Assembly: GCA_963681505.1 (NCBI GenBank)
Contig: OY811980.1
Coordinates: 5,583,004-5,647,003 of the forward strand
DNA length: 64,000 bases
Origin: Eunapius fragilis
Taxonomy: Eukaryota; Porifera; Demospongiae; Spongillida; Spongillidae
Reading direction: 5' to 3'
Under the pieces are notes generated by a model. The model did not search any database, was not told the DNA's origin, and saw nothing but the letters and a program-made list of their open reading frames with translations. Each line of letters opens with the position of its first letter. Within the stretch, counting starts at the first letter, position 1. The translations under genes were made by a program, and so were the position numbers. Positions 22,232 through 37,200 of the stretch are shown here, in pieces.

Positions 22232-25200
22232 CTGTGATATATCCTAAGTAAAGCAGGACATGATCAAATGAATAAAGTGCATGGTATTTAACAGTTGTTC
22301 TTACTACTAAGACAGCAAAGTTTGTCAAGTGGTAGCATTTGCATTCAACTGGAATGGTTGTCGCATTGCTTGTGGTATAATTAGTTTCACATCCATCTGT
22401 TGTCCAATTGCCCCTACCATCTGGAAGGTTAGACAAACATTTATAACATTCTGCTTTAAAACAGGAACAGCAGCATGATGGTTATAATCTTCTTTATATC
22501 CAAGTAATTGGGACCAGCACCCTCTGATTTCCCAACCACACATACCTGCTGCAGCAAAATTCCAGCTCACACAATAAATTTGAATTTTCTTATCAGTGGA
22601 GTTACTCTGTACAAACACAATGAGGTGATTAGTTGTCTACTATCATTCAAAATATAGCTTACTGTATTTTGAATGCTAAAATTTAATGAAATTGGCTCAA
22701 TAAGATTGCTTGTATTAATGCCAACAACTGTGACACCAATAACCACAGATGGTACAGTGGTTGTACTGCTTGCACCTTCCACAGGGAAGAGCACTGCAGT
22801 TGGGTAGACAGAAAAGAAAATGGCAACACTAGTAGTAGTATTTTCAGCTCTATTAAATAGTGAGGGTGGAAGAACAAGGGAAGCTGACAACTTGGATGAG
22901 TCAGGATCAGAAGATACATTAGCAGATGTCTGGTTGTTGTTTTCAGTAGTAAAGCTCTTCCCATTGGAAAGTAGGGTTTGTAGTTCAATCTAAAATAATT
23001 CAGTGACAATTGTAACCATTACACAATTTTGCTACTAAAAACTACCTTTTCAGCAACAAATCTTGTTTGGTTTTGTTTAAACTCAAAGGATTTAAAATCA
23101 TCCTGTTGGACAAAACTAGTAGCAATTTTCTCAAAGGCCTGTACAATTCTGCAAAAACATTTTCTCTCAAATACATAAATTTCATTGGAATTATTGATTG
23201 TACATACACTGATCCAGTTGTATTTAGGACTTCTGATGGCCATGTTTGGATACTACTTAGAACTGAAACAACATGTGAGATTGTCTAGGAAGAGATCATG
23301 TTGTTACAAATGTGTGCATGATTAAATTTCATCTACATCATTTTCTAAAGTTGTATTTTGCGATGATATGTTGGCAATTTGAGTGATGACAGTTGTCACA
23401 ACAGCCAGGTTTGAAGTACTTTGGTCAACCATCTCTGTAGCTTGAGACACTACAGTCTGTAACTGTGATGTCACATTTACCACATTATCTGTACTGATGG
23501 TTTGCTGGTGAGCATAGATAACAGTAAGTACTGTACAAAGATTTTTAACCTCACATTTTGTATAACTGATCCGAGGTTTTTGAACTGGTTGGTCACCACT
23601 GTGGGGCATTTTGAAGCATCCTCTGTCCAGATCTGTCCATTACAGAACCGTGTTACATTTTGGCCAACTACACCATACTGACACATTTGAGATACAGTCT
23701 GACCATCCACTGCCTCTGGCCAGCTGTATGTCCCTCGTCTGGTGGATACATCCAGAGCACAACTGCAAAATCTGTTTGCTGTAATAGAAGTGTCAATGTG
23801 GAATGCTACATACTTGATAGTGTAATCAATGCTAAAACCAAACCTGATATGAATAGCATACTATTTCCCAGAACAATAGCTGTACTGTTGATAGGTCCAA
23901 TCGAATGCACAAATGTAGTAATCTCAGTGGTTGTCAACTTCAGAAAAATTAAAATGTTGCATTCAATCCTATATGATCCAGTAGTGACATCATTTGGACA
24001 CCTAATATCAGTGTACATAAAGTAAAAACCAAATCAACATGTTGATTTTACCTTTGCACAGAAGTGCACAGTGCCCCCAGGGGAAATACGCCATTTATGC
24101 CACTCTCCTGAAGACTGACATTTGCTACCATTGCTATCTGAAAATGGAGCACATGTACTTATATATATATATATATATATTCTAAAATGAGGTTACCTCA
24201 TCTTGAAACTGTGAGAGAGCGGCATCATTTTGATGATTATCAATGTTGGTTAGTGTGGATATCCTGAGATACACAACAGATGGATCTGTGGTCGGTGCTG
24301 TATGGAATTATACCAGAGTTAAATGTCATAAGCTTAGTTACTAGAGATGGCAAGTTACCATGAAGGGTTGTTGCATTTATAGAGGCGTTAGGACCACACC
24401 CACCCTTGGTGAAGGCACACACAGAGATTGAGTACAGGGTATAATTGAAAAGGTTTTGAAGTAGAAGTGTCGTAGCATATGAAACATTGTAAGAACTTTT
24501 GGGAAAGCCATTTGATGGTGTACAGGTCACCTAGGCATATTGTAATAAGGACAGCATTTCCTACATCATTGTAATCAACACTCACCATGTATCCTAATAC
24601 AATTCCATTACTACATGATGGAGGACTCCATGACACCAACAGACTGCTGTAGCTGAGGTCACTGACACTAATATTGAGAGGGGAAGAAGGAGGAGCCTGT
24701 AGGGTGGTGAATGATTGAGGCATGGAGACCTCTCCTCCTCCTTCAGTTGTGTTTACCAACACAACAAATGAGTAAGAAGTGAATGGCACTGTGGGAACAT
24801 TGGGTATCAACATTTATAAGTAGAGACGTGTTAGGCCACCTACCAAGTGACATGTCTATCAGTGCTATGTATCGCTGGCTTCCAGGTACTGTAATGAAGT
24901 AACTTTGATTGCGACCATTTAGACAGTCTGCATCAACAGGGCTGGGATCATTAACAGTTACATTAACAGAGTATGAAATGACTGAATAGTTCTTTTCCAG
25001 AGGACAGCTCCAGGTGAGATTGGCAGAGGTAGCAGTGAGGGCACTGGATGGAACCTCTGGAGGTTGTGGGACCTCAGCATATGCTGTGGGGGTCATGTAG
25101 GTCATACAGGTTTACCACTTTGTACAGTGGCAGGACTCACTGTTAAGGGATGAATCAACAACTGGTCCACTAAATGGTCCAGAACCTTTGCTTGTGTATG

Positions 25201-28200
25201 CTCTCACAGAAATGCTGTACTGCACACACTCCTGGAGCATATTCAGTACTAGATGATTTGGAGCACCACTGGTGTTCCTATAGCTGACACCAGTCTGTCC
25301 ATTGTCCAAGGGCCATGTATACCTCACTTCATAGGCTATGAGGATACCATTCCTTGATATATTAGGTATCTGTTCCCAACTGACATTGACTGAAGTTGGT
25401 GCAAGTGTAATAGCAGACAATTTGATGGGTGCAGCACTAGGACCTGAAATTGAAAATAAATTAGCAATGAATGAAAATAAATGGAGTTTGATTGCAGTTA
25501 TTAAACTATACACTACTAACAATACCTTTGCTGGGTGCAGCACAATCCACTAATACAAGTTTACATGAGTGTTAGCGTTACATTGGAAGTGATTATTTGG
25601 CTGATCATGTACTGTGATAGATGACCACATGTACAATTGATTTGGGCATTAATAACATTGGACCTCTGCAGCAAAAAGAGCCATAAAGCATATCAGTTTC
25701 AAGTTTTAAAATCATTTGGTGTTCTAAGAGACTCCTATGTTCTCTACAACTTCTAGTGTGGCCTAGAACATCTCTTATGACAATGCATCAACAACTAGTA
25801 TTCTGCCATCATACCTGCTTCTCCTGTTGTAGCTGCCACAGTTCTTGAAAGAGGTCCCTCTCCTACTGATGTGTTAGCAGTCGCATAACAACTATACTGT
25901 GTGTATGGGCTGAGTCCTGTGTTGAATGTTACAGCCAGTGTTGTCCCATTCACTACAGATCTAGTGGTAGGAACATTTGGACCAATCACTTGCTCAGGGA
26001 ACGGTTGGTTAAAAGAACTGTTACAGTACACAGAGTAACCAGTGATGATACCATTCCTAGGTATGGGTACAGACCAACTAGCAGACAGCTGATATGGTGA
26101 ACCAGCAACAGGAGACAGAGAGAAGTTTCGAGGTGATGATGGAACTGGGAAATGTGAAGTATTGAGATTGGCAGGGGGGGGGGGGGGGGGGGGGGGAATA
26201 TGAGACATTGGGTACTTGCAATATTCTTGGTGTTGATAACACTTGTATTACCTGCTTGATTGGTTTGTGATAATCTTGCAATAGAAGAGCCACCTTCTCC
26301 AACAGTTGTGTTAGCAGTGACATAACAATGGTAGAATGTGAATGGAAGAAGGCCACGCAGGTATACAGAAGTCTGACTGGTCACATTGAAGACAGTATAG
26401 GTAGAACCACCAGTTGGCACCTGTTCAGGATAGGTCTGGTTATGTGAAACTGTACAGTACACTGTGTAGCCTGTCAGAATCCCATTGGGTGAGGATGGAG
26501 GTGTCCAGTTGGCCATAAGGACACTTGAAGACATTGCAGAGAGCTGGAAGTTCAGTGGCATTGAAGGGACTGCAGAAACATTACAATATCAATAACATGT
26601 GTTACTAAATAACATCACTATACATACCATCTTGTAATGTTCTGATAACTAGTTGCTGGTTATAATCTCCATACACTAGTGCACTAAGTCTGGTAGAATA
26701 GCTGTATGCCCTTACTATAAATGAATACACTGTGAATGGAATGAGACCACTAAACGTGTAGGACTGTTGTGAAATGTCATTGGTGGAGATGGTAATGTTC
26801 ACTGGGTTGAATGACAGTGAAGTATTGTGCATTATCTGATACCCAGCAATGAGACCTCTAGGAGTCTGTGGATATCCCCATGTTAGCTTGATTGATGTAG
26901 AGCTGACAGCAGTGGCAGTAAAGTTAGTGGGAGGTGAGGATATGCTTGGATCTGTAGTGATGACCACAGCAGTGGTGAGAGCACCAGGGCCAATCCTAGT
27001 TGAGGCCTGCACACACAGGGCATACATACTAAATGGAACCAGATTAGTCAAGGTTGCATTGTATGTTGCCTGCCCTGGTACAGAAGGAATACGTTGACTT
27101 GTTCCACTTGTAGTACAATTACCAAAAGTACTGATGGAATAGTACAGATCATAACTAGTTATAATTCCATTGACAGGGGTTGGTTCTGCCCATGAGACAA
27201 AGAGAGCTGATGAATTGGCTACTGAGGAGTTCAAGGCATTAGGAGTACCAGGCACTGTGGTATACATAAGAATATGAATCATCATTCAATTTGGTATAAA
27301 ACATACCATCTTCATTTGTGATTACCATAACACTAGAGCTGCTGTTGCCAAGGGTTACTGTCAGAGCTCTCACAAAAATGATATATTTTTTGTAAATAGA
27401 CAAGCCAGTGAGGAGAGTGCTGATGGTAACATTTGTATTCACAACAGAAGTAGTTCCAGCTCCTCCTGAAAGTGTGTAGTTCACTTGGTAGCCTCTGATG
27501 ATGCCATTTAGGAACTGGGGTGGTTGCCATGTAACCATGATGGAGGTGGAGCTGGTGTTGTAGGCCACAACATTGAGGGGAGGGGAGGGGGCTAGGATGG
27601 TTTGATGGTATGCACAGTCAAAGAATGATGCAGTACACACTCCCACACTACATACCATCCTCTGAAGTGAGCTGACTAACAGGATTACTGTAGACACTTG
27701 TCCCTCCACTGGTCACCACACTCACTCTGAAGGTGTACAAGGTATAGAAGGCAAGTCCACTTATAGTTAGTGATGTGGTCAGTGTGGTGATGTTAGTGGT
27801 TCCATTAGTGTTCTCTGCTGGGTAGTACACAACCTTATACATCTGTATGAGGCCATTGGGAAACAGGGGGCGTGTCCAATTTAGAGTGATCGAAGTAGAA
27901 CTTTGATTGTATGCAGTGATGTTATATGGAAGAGGTGGGGCTGAAAAAGAAATGCCAGTACGAGTATATTATCATGGATCTATGGTACTATGTATCTTTG
28001 CACAACCATACACTTCGGAGCTATATCTTACCAGCATCAACAGTCTTGGCTAGGCCCAATGCAGAGGGGCTTCCCTCTCCTGCTGATGTATTAGCAGTGA
28101 CATAACAGATATACTGTGTGTATGGGCTGAGTCCTGTGTTGAATGTTACAGCCAGTGTTGTCCCATTCACTACAGATCTAATGGTGGGCACATTTGGTCC

Positions 28201-31200
28201 AATCACTTGCTCTGGATATGTTTGATTAGCAGAAGTGTTACAGTACACAGAGTAACCAGTGATGATACCATTCCTAGGTATGGGTACAGACCAACTAGCA
28301 GACAGCTGAGATGGAGAACCAGCAACAGGAGACGGAGAGAAGTTTTGAGGTGATGATGGAACTGCAAATAAATTTGAATATGCATAGTAGCAATATTATA
28401 CTAGAAGCAAATCTTGGGAAGGGCTTGTGTGTTTCATAGATTAAGAGTAATGGATAAAGGTATAAAAGATTACCTGATTCAACAGTAATCGTGGTGTATA
28501 AAACTGATGTACTTCCTTCTCCCACTGATGTATTAGCAGTCACATAACAACTATATTGTGTGTATGGGTTGAGACCAGTCAGTGTAGCAGCCAGTGAAGA
28601 TCCATTCACTACAGATCTAATGGTGGGCACATTTGGTCCAATCAATTGCTCTGGATATGTTTGATTAGCAGAAGTGTTACAGTACACAGAGTAACCAGTG
28701 ATGATACCATTCCTAGGGATGGGTACAGACCAACTAGCAGACAGCTGAAATGGTGAACCAGCAACAGGAGTAACAGTGAAGTTCAGAGGTGTAGTTGGAA
28801 CTGTTAAAGATCAATATAAATATTTTTTATAATAGAAATCAACACGTGGGAGCTAGATACTTAGTGCCACATAATATTTACCAGGACAGTTCTGGCTAGG
28901 CACATGATGTATGCACAACATGTATACATATCACACTGTCTATACCTGTTTCACTGGTTTGTGATAACACAGTAGTAGAAGGTCTTCCTTCACCAACAGT
29001 AGTGTTAGCAGTGACATAACACTGGTAGAATGTGAATGGAAGAAGGCCACTCAGGTATGCAGAAGTCTGACTGGTCACATTGAAGACAGTATAGGTAGAA
29101 CCACCAATTGGCACCTGTTCAGGATAGGTCTGGTTATGTGAAACTGTGCAGTACACTGTGTAGCCTGTCAGAATCCCATTGGGTGAGGATGGAGGTGTCC
29201 AGTTGGCCATAAGGACACTTGAAGAGACTGCAGAGAGCTGCAAGTTCAGTGGCATTGAGGGAACTGCAAAAACATTCAAATATTAATAACATGTGTTATA
29301 CTAACTAACATCACCATACCATCTTGTAATGTTCTGAAAACTAGTTGCTGGTTATAGTTTCCGTATATTTGGGCACTAAGCCTGGTAGAATAGCTGTATG
29401 CTCTTACAGTAAATGAATATACTGTGAATGGAATGAGACCACTAAACATGTAGGACTGTTGTGAGCTATCATTGGTGGAGATGGTAATGTTCACTGGGCT
29501 GAATGACAGTGAAGTATTGTGCATTATCTGATACCCAGCAATGAGACCTCTAGGAGTCTGTGGATATCCCCATGTTAGCTTGATTGCTGTAGAGTTGACA
29601 GCAGTGGCAGTAAAGTTAGTGGGAGGTGAGGATGTATCTGGGTCTGTAGTGATGACCACAGCAGTGGTGAGAGCACCAGGGCCGATCCTAGTTGAGGCCT
29701 GCACACATAGTGCATACATACTAAATGGAACCAGATTAGTCAAGGTTGCATTGTATGTTGCCTGCCCTGGTACAGAAGGAATATGTTGACTTGTTCCACT
29801 TGTAGTACAATTACCAAAAGTACTGATGGAATAGTACAGATCATAACTAGTTATAATTCCATTGACAGGGGTTGGTTCTGCCCATGAGACAATGAGAGCT
29901 GATGAATTGACTACTGAGGAGGTCAGGGCATTAGGAGTACCAGGCACTGTGGTATATATGATAATATGGATAATAATTAGAAAACATCCATTAAAGTTAT
30001 ACACAAAACATACCATCTTCATTTGTTGATACCATGATATCAAAACTGCTGTTGCCAAGGGTTACTGTAAGGGCTCTCACAAAAACAATATATTTCTTGT
30101 AAATAGACAGGCCAGTGAGGAGAGTGCTGTTGGTAACATTTGTATTCACAACAGAAGTGGTTCCAGCTCCTCCTGAAAGTGTGTAGTTCACTTGGTAGCC
30201 TCTGATGATGCCATTTGGGAGTTGGGGTGGTTGCCAGGTTACCACGATGGAGGTGGAGCTTGTGTTGTAGGCCACAACATTAAGGGGAGGGGAGGGGGCT
30301 AGGATGGTTTGATGGTATGCACAGTTAAAGAGTGATGCAGTACACACTCCCACACTACATACCATCCTCTGAAGTGAGCTGACTAACAGGATCAGTGTAG
30401 GCACTTGTCCCTCCACTGGTCATCACACTCACTCTAAAGGTGTACAAGGTATAGAAGGCAAGTCCACTTATAGTTAGTGATGTGGTCAGTGTGGTGATGT
30501 TAGTGGTTCCATTAGTGTTCTCTGCTGGGTAGTACACAACCTCATACATCTGTATGATGCCATTAGGAAAATGTGGGCGTGTCCAGTTCAGAGTGATTGA
30601 AGTAGAACTTTGATTGTATGCAGTGAGGTTATATGGAGGAGGTGGGGCTATAAATAAATTCGGAAAGTATTAATATTATGTATCTTTGCATAATATACAC
30701 TTCACAGCTATATCTTACCAGCACCAACAGTCCTGGCTAGGCCCGATGCAGAAGGGCTTCCCTCTCCTGCTGATGTATTAGCAGTGACATAACAACTATA
30801 CTGTGTATATATTCTAAGTCCTGTGTTGAATGTTACAGCCAGTGTTGTCCCATTGACTACAGATCTAATGGTGGGCACATTAGGTCCAATCACTTGCTCA
30901 GGATATGTTTGATTATCAGAAGTGTTACAGTACACAGTGTATCCAATGATGATACCATTCCTTGGTATGGGTGCAGACCAGTTAGCAGAGAGCCAAGTTG
31001 GTGATCCCAGAACAGGGGATAGTGTGAAGTTTGAAGGCGAGGATGGAACTGAAGATGAAAATAACAATCTAATTTTCAATTATAGGAAAGTGCATAGAAA
31101 GGTTATCTGTTTGTAATGCAGCACTTTAACATCAATTTTAAAAAAATTAGAATATGACCCGTTTGCATGCTGTTGTAAATATAATGGGACCAATAAAAAA

Positions 31201-34200
31201 ACCATTGTGTTGAGCAGAATATTATAGTATAATTAATCTGTAATAACTGTCCTGCTAGTCACAAATGGTAACTTTACCATCTTCAGTTGTCTTGACAGTA
31301 ATAACCACTGAAGGGTTTCCCTCTCCGAATGATGTATTAGCAGTCACATAACAACTATATTGTGTGTATGGGTTGACTCCAGTGTTGAATGTTACAGCCA
31401 GTGTTGTCCCATTGACTACAGATCTAATGGTGGGAGTGTTTGGACCAATCACTTGCTCAGGGTATGGTTGGTTGATAGAAGTGTTACAGTACACAGAGTA
31501 ACCAGTGATGATACCATTCCAAGGTATGGGTACAGACCAACTAGCAGACAGCTGAGATGGTGAATCAGCAACAGCAAAAAGTGAGAAGTTCTGAGGTGAC
31601 GATGGACCTGATAAATAAAAAGATTGTGCATTATTAGTATAATACTAGAATCAAATGTGTCCATGGTTTGGCGCCAAGTTAAATAGATTTTGGATTTGAA
31701 TATATCAGTTTTACAATCTGACAGATTACCTGACTTAACAGTAATCATGGTGAATACAGCTGATGGACTTCCTTCTCCCACTGATGTATTTGCTGTCACA
31801 TAACAAATATATTGTGTCTGTGGACTTAGTCCAGTCAGTGTAGCAGACAGTGTTGTCCCATTGACTACAGATCTAATGGTGGGCACATTTGGTCCAATCA
31901 CTTGCTCTTGAAAAGTTTGATTGGCAGAAGTGTTACAGTACACAGAGTAACCAGTGATGATACCATTCCTAGGTATGGGTACAGACCAACTAGCAGTCAG
32001 CTGAGTTGGTGAACCAGCAACAGGAAACAGGGAGAAGTTTTGAGGTGATGATGGAACTGAAAATAAATAATTTTTGATTCTAATCAGTTGGAACATTATA
32101 TTATGTACTCTGAGTTATATGAGTGTAAGCATAGACTATCAATGCCCATGTAAGCTATTACAATACACAATAGATAGTTATTTATAGCGTGGATATAAGT
32201 TACCTGACTGAGCACTTAGAGTTGTGAGTATAGCTGAAGGGCTTCCCTGTCCCACTGATGTATTAGCAGTTACATAACAACTGTATTGTGTGTATGGGCT
32301 TAATCCACTCAGTGTAGCAGCCATTGTTGTCCCATTGACTACAGATCTAATGGTGGGCATATTTGGTCCAATCATTTGCTCTGGATATGATTGATTAGCA
32401 GAAGTGTTACAGTACACAGAGTAACCAGTGATGATACCATTCCTAGGTATGGGTACAGACCAACTAGTAGACAGCTGATATGGTGAACCAGCAACAGGAG
32501 ACAGAGAGAGGTTCTGAGGTGATGATGGAACTGTAGAAAAAGAACAATAACAAGATGTTCTCTCTGTACTGGATCATTTGGAAATGAAAACACATAGAAA
32601 CTTAGAAGGAATACTGAAAAAAATTAATATGCCAGCTGCTTAATATCCAACAGCTATGAATTACATGAATGATCAAAACAATACTTACTGTCTTGAGTGG
32701 TTTGTGATGTGCTGGGGATTGAAGCATTTCCTTCTCCAGCAGTAGTGTTAGCAGTGACATAACACTGGTAAAATGTGAATGGAAGAAGGCCACTCAAGTA
32801 TACAGAAGTCTGACTGGTCACATTGAAGACAGTATAGATAGAAGCACCAGTTGGCACCTGTTCAGGATAGGTCTGGTTCTGTGAAACTGTACAGTACACT
32901 GTGTAGCCTGTCACAATCCCATTGGGTGAGGATGGAGGTGTCCAGTTGGCCATAAGGGCACTGGAAGAGATTGCAGAGAGCTGGAAGTTTAGCGGCATTG
33001 AAGGAACTGTTGGAAATGAATGTTAATAAATATGTAAAATGTACATGCATCATATATGCCATTGATGTATACAAACTTACCATATTGCAAAGTACTGACA
33101 ACTAGCTGTTGAGAATAACTTCCATCAATTTGAGTTAATAAATTGAGCCTTATTGGATAGCTGTATGCCCTCACAGCAAAGAGGTATGCTGTGAATGGAA
33201 TGAGACCACTGAATGTGTAGGACTGTTGTGAGGTATCATTGGTGGAGATGGTAATGTTCACTGGGTTGAATGACAGTGAAGTATTGTGCATTATCTGATA
33301 CCCAGCAATGAGACCTTGGGGAGTCTGTGGATATCCCCATGTTAGCTTGATTGATGTAGAGTTGACAGCAGTGACAGTTAAGTTAGTGGGAGGTGAGGAT
33401 GTGTCTGGGTCTGTAGTGATGACCACAGCAGTGGTGAGAGCACCAGGGCCAATCCTAGTTGAGGCCTGCACACACAGGGCATACATGCCAAATGGAACCA
33501 GATTAGTCAAGGTGGCATTGTATGTAGTCTGCCCTGATACAGAGGGAACCCGTTGTCTTGTTCCACTTGCAGTGCAATTGCCAGAAGTACTGATGGAATA
33601 ATATACATCATAACTAGTAATGATTCCATTGAGAGTGGTTGGTTCTGCCCATGAGACAAGGAGAACTGATGAATTGACTACTTCAGCCATCAGGGTATTA
33701 GGAGTACCAGGCACTGTGGTATATAAATGACAAAGGGGAATAATCATTAGCAATCATTACATAAAACATACAATCTTCATTTGTTGACACTAAGATAGTT
33801 GAGCTGCTGTTGCCAAGGGTTACTGTAAGGGCTCTCACAAAAACAATATATTTTGTGTAAATAGATAGGCCAGAGAGGAGAGTGCTGTTGGAATCATTTG
33901 TATTCACAACATAAGTAGTTCCAGTTCCTCCTGAAAGTGTGTAATTCACTTGGTAGCCTCTGATGATACCATTTGGGAACTGAGGTGGTTGCCAGGTAAC
34001 CATGATGGAGGTGGAGCTGATATTATATGCATTAACGTTCCGAGGAGGGGAGGGGGCTAGGATGATTTAATGGCATGAAAATAAATAGCCACGTGTTACA
34101 CAACTCCCACACTACATACCATCCTCTGAAGTGAACTGACTAACAGGATCACTGAAGGCACTTGTCCCTCCATTGGTCACCACACTCACTCCGAAGGTGT

Positions 34201-37200
34201 ACAAGGTATAGAAGGCAAGTCCACTTATCGTTACTGATGTAGTCAGTGTGGTGATGTTAGTGGTCCCATTAGTGTTCTCTGCTGGGTAGTACACAACCTT
34301 ATACATCTGTATGATGCCATTGGGAAACTGGGGGCGTGTCCAGTTCAGAGTGATTGAAGTAGAACTTTGATTGTATGCAGTGAGGTTATATGGAGGAGCT
34401 GGGGCTGGAATACAATGCCATATAAGGTTTAGAAGTATCACATAGTAACAAACAACATACCTCCTTCAACTGTCCTGCTTGTTGATACATATGATGGATT
34501 TCCTTCTCCCTCTGATGTATTTGCTGTCACATAACAAATATATTGTGTGTATGGGCTGAGTCCACTCAGTGTAGGAGCCAGTGTTGTCCCATTCACTACA
34601 GATCTAATGGTGGGCACATTTGGTCCAATGAATTGCTCTGGATATGTTTGATTAGCAGAAGTGTTACAGTACACAGAGTAACCAGTGATGATACCATTCC
34701 TAGGTATGGGTACAGACCAGCTAGCAGACAGTTGAGATGGTAAACCAGCAACAGGAGACAGTGAGAAGTTCTGAGGTGATGATGGAACTGAAAATGAATA
34801 AATCTTGATTGATCAGTTGTAACATAATATTAATACATATGTGTGTGAGCAATGCCCTAGCATGGATTTACATGTAATTTAAAGTTACCTGACTGAGCAC
34901 TTAGAGCTGTGAGTATAGTTGAAGGGTTTCCCTGTCCCACTGATGTATTAGCAGTCACATAACAACTATACTGTGTGTATGGGCTGAGTCCACTCAGTGT
35001 AGCAACCAGTGTTGTCCCATTGACTACAGATCTAATGGTGGGCTCATTTGGTCCAATCATTTGCTCTGGATATGTTTGATTAGCAGAAGTATTACAGTAT
35101 ACAGAGTAACCAGTGATGATACCATTCCTAGGTATGGGTACAGACCAACTAGCAGACAGCTGAGATGGTGAACCAGCAACAGGAGACAGAGAGAAGTTCT
35201 GAGGTGATGATGGAACTGTAAGAAAAAGAACAATAATAAGTTGCTTCTTTCTCTACTGGATCATTAGGAAATGAAGACACTAAAACATAGAATAAATACT
35301 GAAACAATTACCCTGCTAGCTGCTTGTTATCCAACAGCTATGAATTACATAAATTATCAAAACATTACTTACTGTCTTGAGTGGTTTGTGATGTGCTGGG
35401 GACTGAAGCATTTCCTTCTCCAGCAGTAGTGTTAGCAGTGACATAACACTGGTAGAATGTGAATGGAAGAAGGCCACTCATGTATACAGAAGTCTGACTT
35501 GTCACATTGAAGACAGTATGTGTAGAAGCACCAGTTGGCACCTGTTCAGGATAGGTCTGGTTCTGTGAAACTGTACAGTACACTGTGTAGCCTGTCACAA
35601 TCCCATTGGGTGAGGATGGAGGTGTCCAGTTGGCCATAAGGGTACTGGAAGAGATTGCAGAGAGCTGGAAGTTTAGCGGCATTGAAGGAACTGTTGGAAA
35701 TGAATGTTAATAAATATGTAAAATGTACATGCATCATATATGCCATTGATGTATACAAACTTACCATATTGCAAAGTACTGACAACTAGCTGTTGAGAAT
35801 AACTTCCATCAATTTGAGTTAATAAATTGAGCCTTATTGGATAGCTGTATGCCCTCACAGCAAAGAGGTATGCTGTGAATGGAATGAGACCACTGAATGT
35901 GTAGTTCTGCTGTGAGGTATCATTGGTGGAGATGGTAATGTTCACTGGGTTGAATGACAGTGAAGTATTGTGCATTATCTGATACCCAGCAATGAGACCT
36001 TGGGGAGTCTGTGGATATCCCCATGTTAGCTTGATTGATGTAGAGGTGACAGCAGTGGTAGTAAAGTTAATGGGAGGTGAGGATGTGTCTGGGTCTGTAG
36101 TGATGACCACAGCAGTGGTGAGAGTACCAGGGCCAATTCTAGTTGAGGCCTGCACACACAGGGCATACATGCTAAATGGAACCAGATTAGTCAAGGTTGC
36201 ATTGTATGTTGTCTGCCCTGGTACAGAAGGAATATGTTGACTTGTTCCACTTGTAGTACAATTACCAAAAGTACTGATGGAATAGTACAAGTTATAACTA
36301 GTAATGATTCCATTGACCGCAGTCGGTTCTGCCCATGAGACAAGGAGAACTGATGAATTGACTACTCCAGCAATCAGGGTATTAGGAGTACCAGGCACTG
36401 TGGTATATAAATGACAATGGGGTATAATCATTAACAATTATTACATACAACATACCATCTTCATTTGTTGATACGAAGACAGTAGAGCTGCTGTTGCCAA
36501 GGGTTACAGTCATGGCCCTCACAGAAATGATATATTCTTTGTAAATAGACAGGCCAGTGAGGAGAGTGCTGCTGGTCACCAGTGTATTCACAACAGAAGT
36601 AGTTCCAGCTCCTCCTGAAAGTGTGTAGTTCACTTGGTAGCCTCTGATGATACCATTTGGGAACTGAGGTGGTTGCCAGGTAACCATGACGGAGGTGGAG
36701 CTGATATTATATGCATTAACGTTCCGAGGAGGGGAGGGGGCTAGGATGATTTAACAGCATGAAAATAAATAGCCACATGTTACACAACTCCCACACTACA
36801 TACCATCCTCTGAAGTGAACTGACTAACAGGATCAGTGTAGACACTTGTCCCTCCACTGGTCACCACACTCACTTTGAAGGTGTACAAGGTATAGAAGGC
36901 AAGTCCACTTATAGTTAGTGATGTGGTCAGTGTGGTGATGTTAGTGGTTCCATTAGTGTTCTCTGCTGGGTAGTACACAACCTCATACATCTGTATGATG
37001 CCATTGGGAAACTGAGGGCGTGTCCAGTTCAGAGTGATTGAAGTAGAACTTTGATTGTATGCAGTGAGGTTATATGGAGGAGGTGGGACTATAAATGATT
37101 TCGGAAAGTACAAGTTTAATGTACCTGTGCTCACCAAATAGGTAATTCTTACCAGCGTCAACAGTCCTGGCTAGGCCCAATGCAGAAGGGCTTCCCTCTC

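Noticed and set aside
23758-23765. TTTTGCAG as the acceptor of the HormR exon
   Set aside because: It breaks the reading frame; the upstream TTACAG acceptor adds ANRFCS and keeps frame in both genes 2 and 3.
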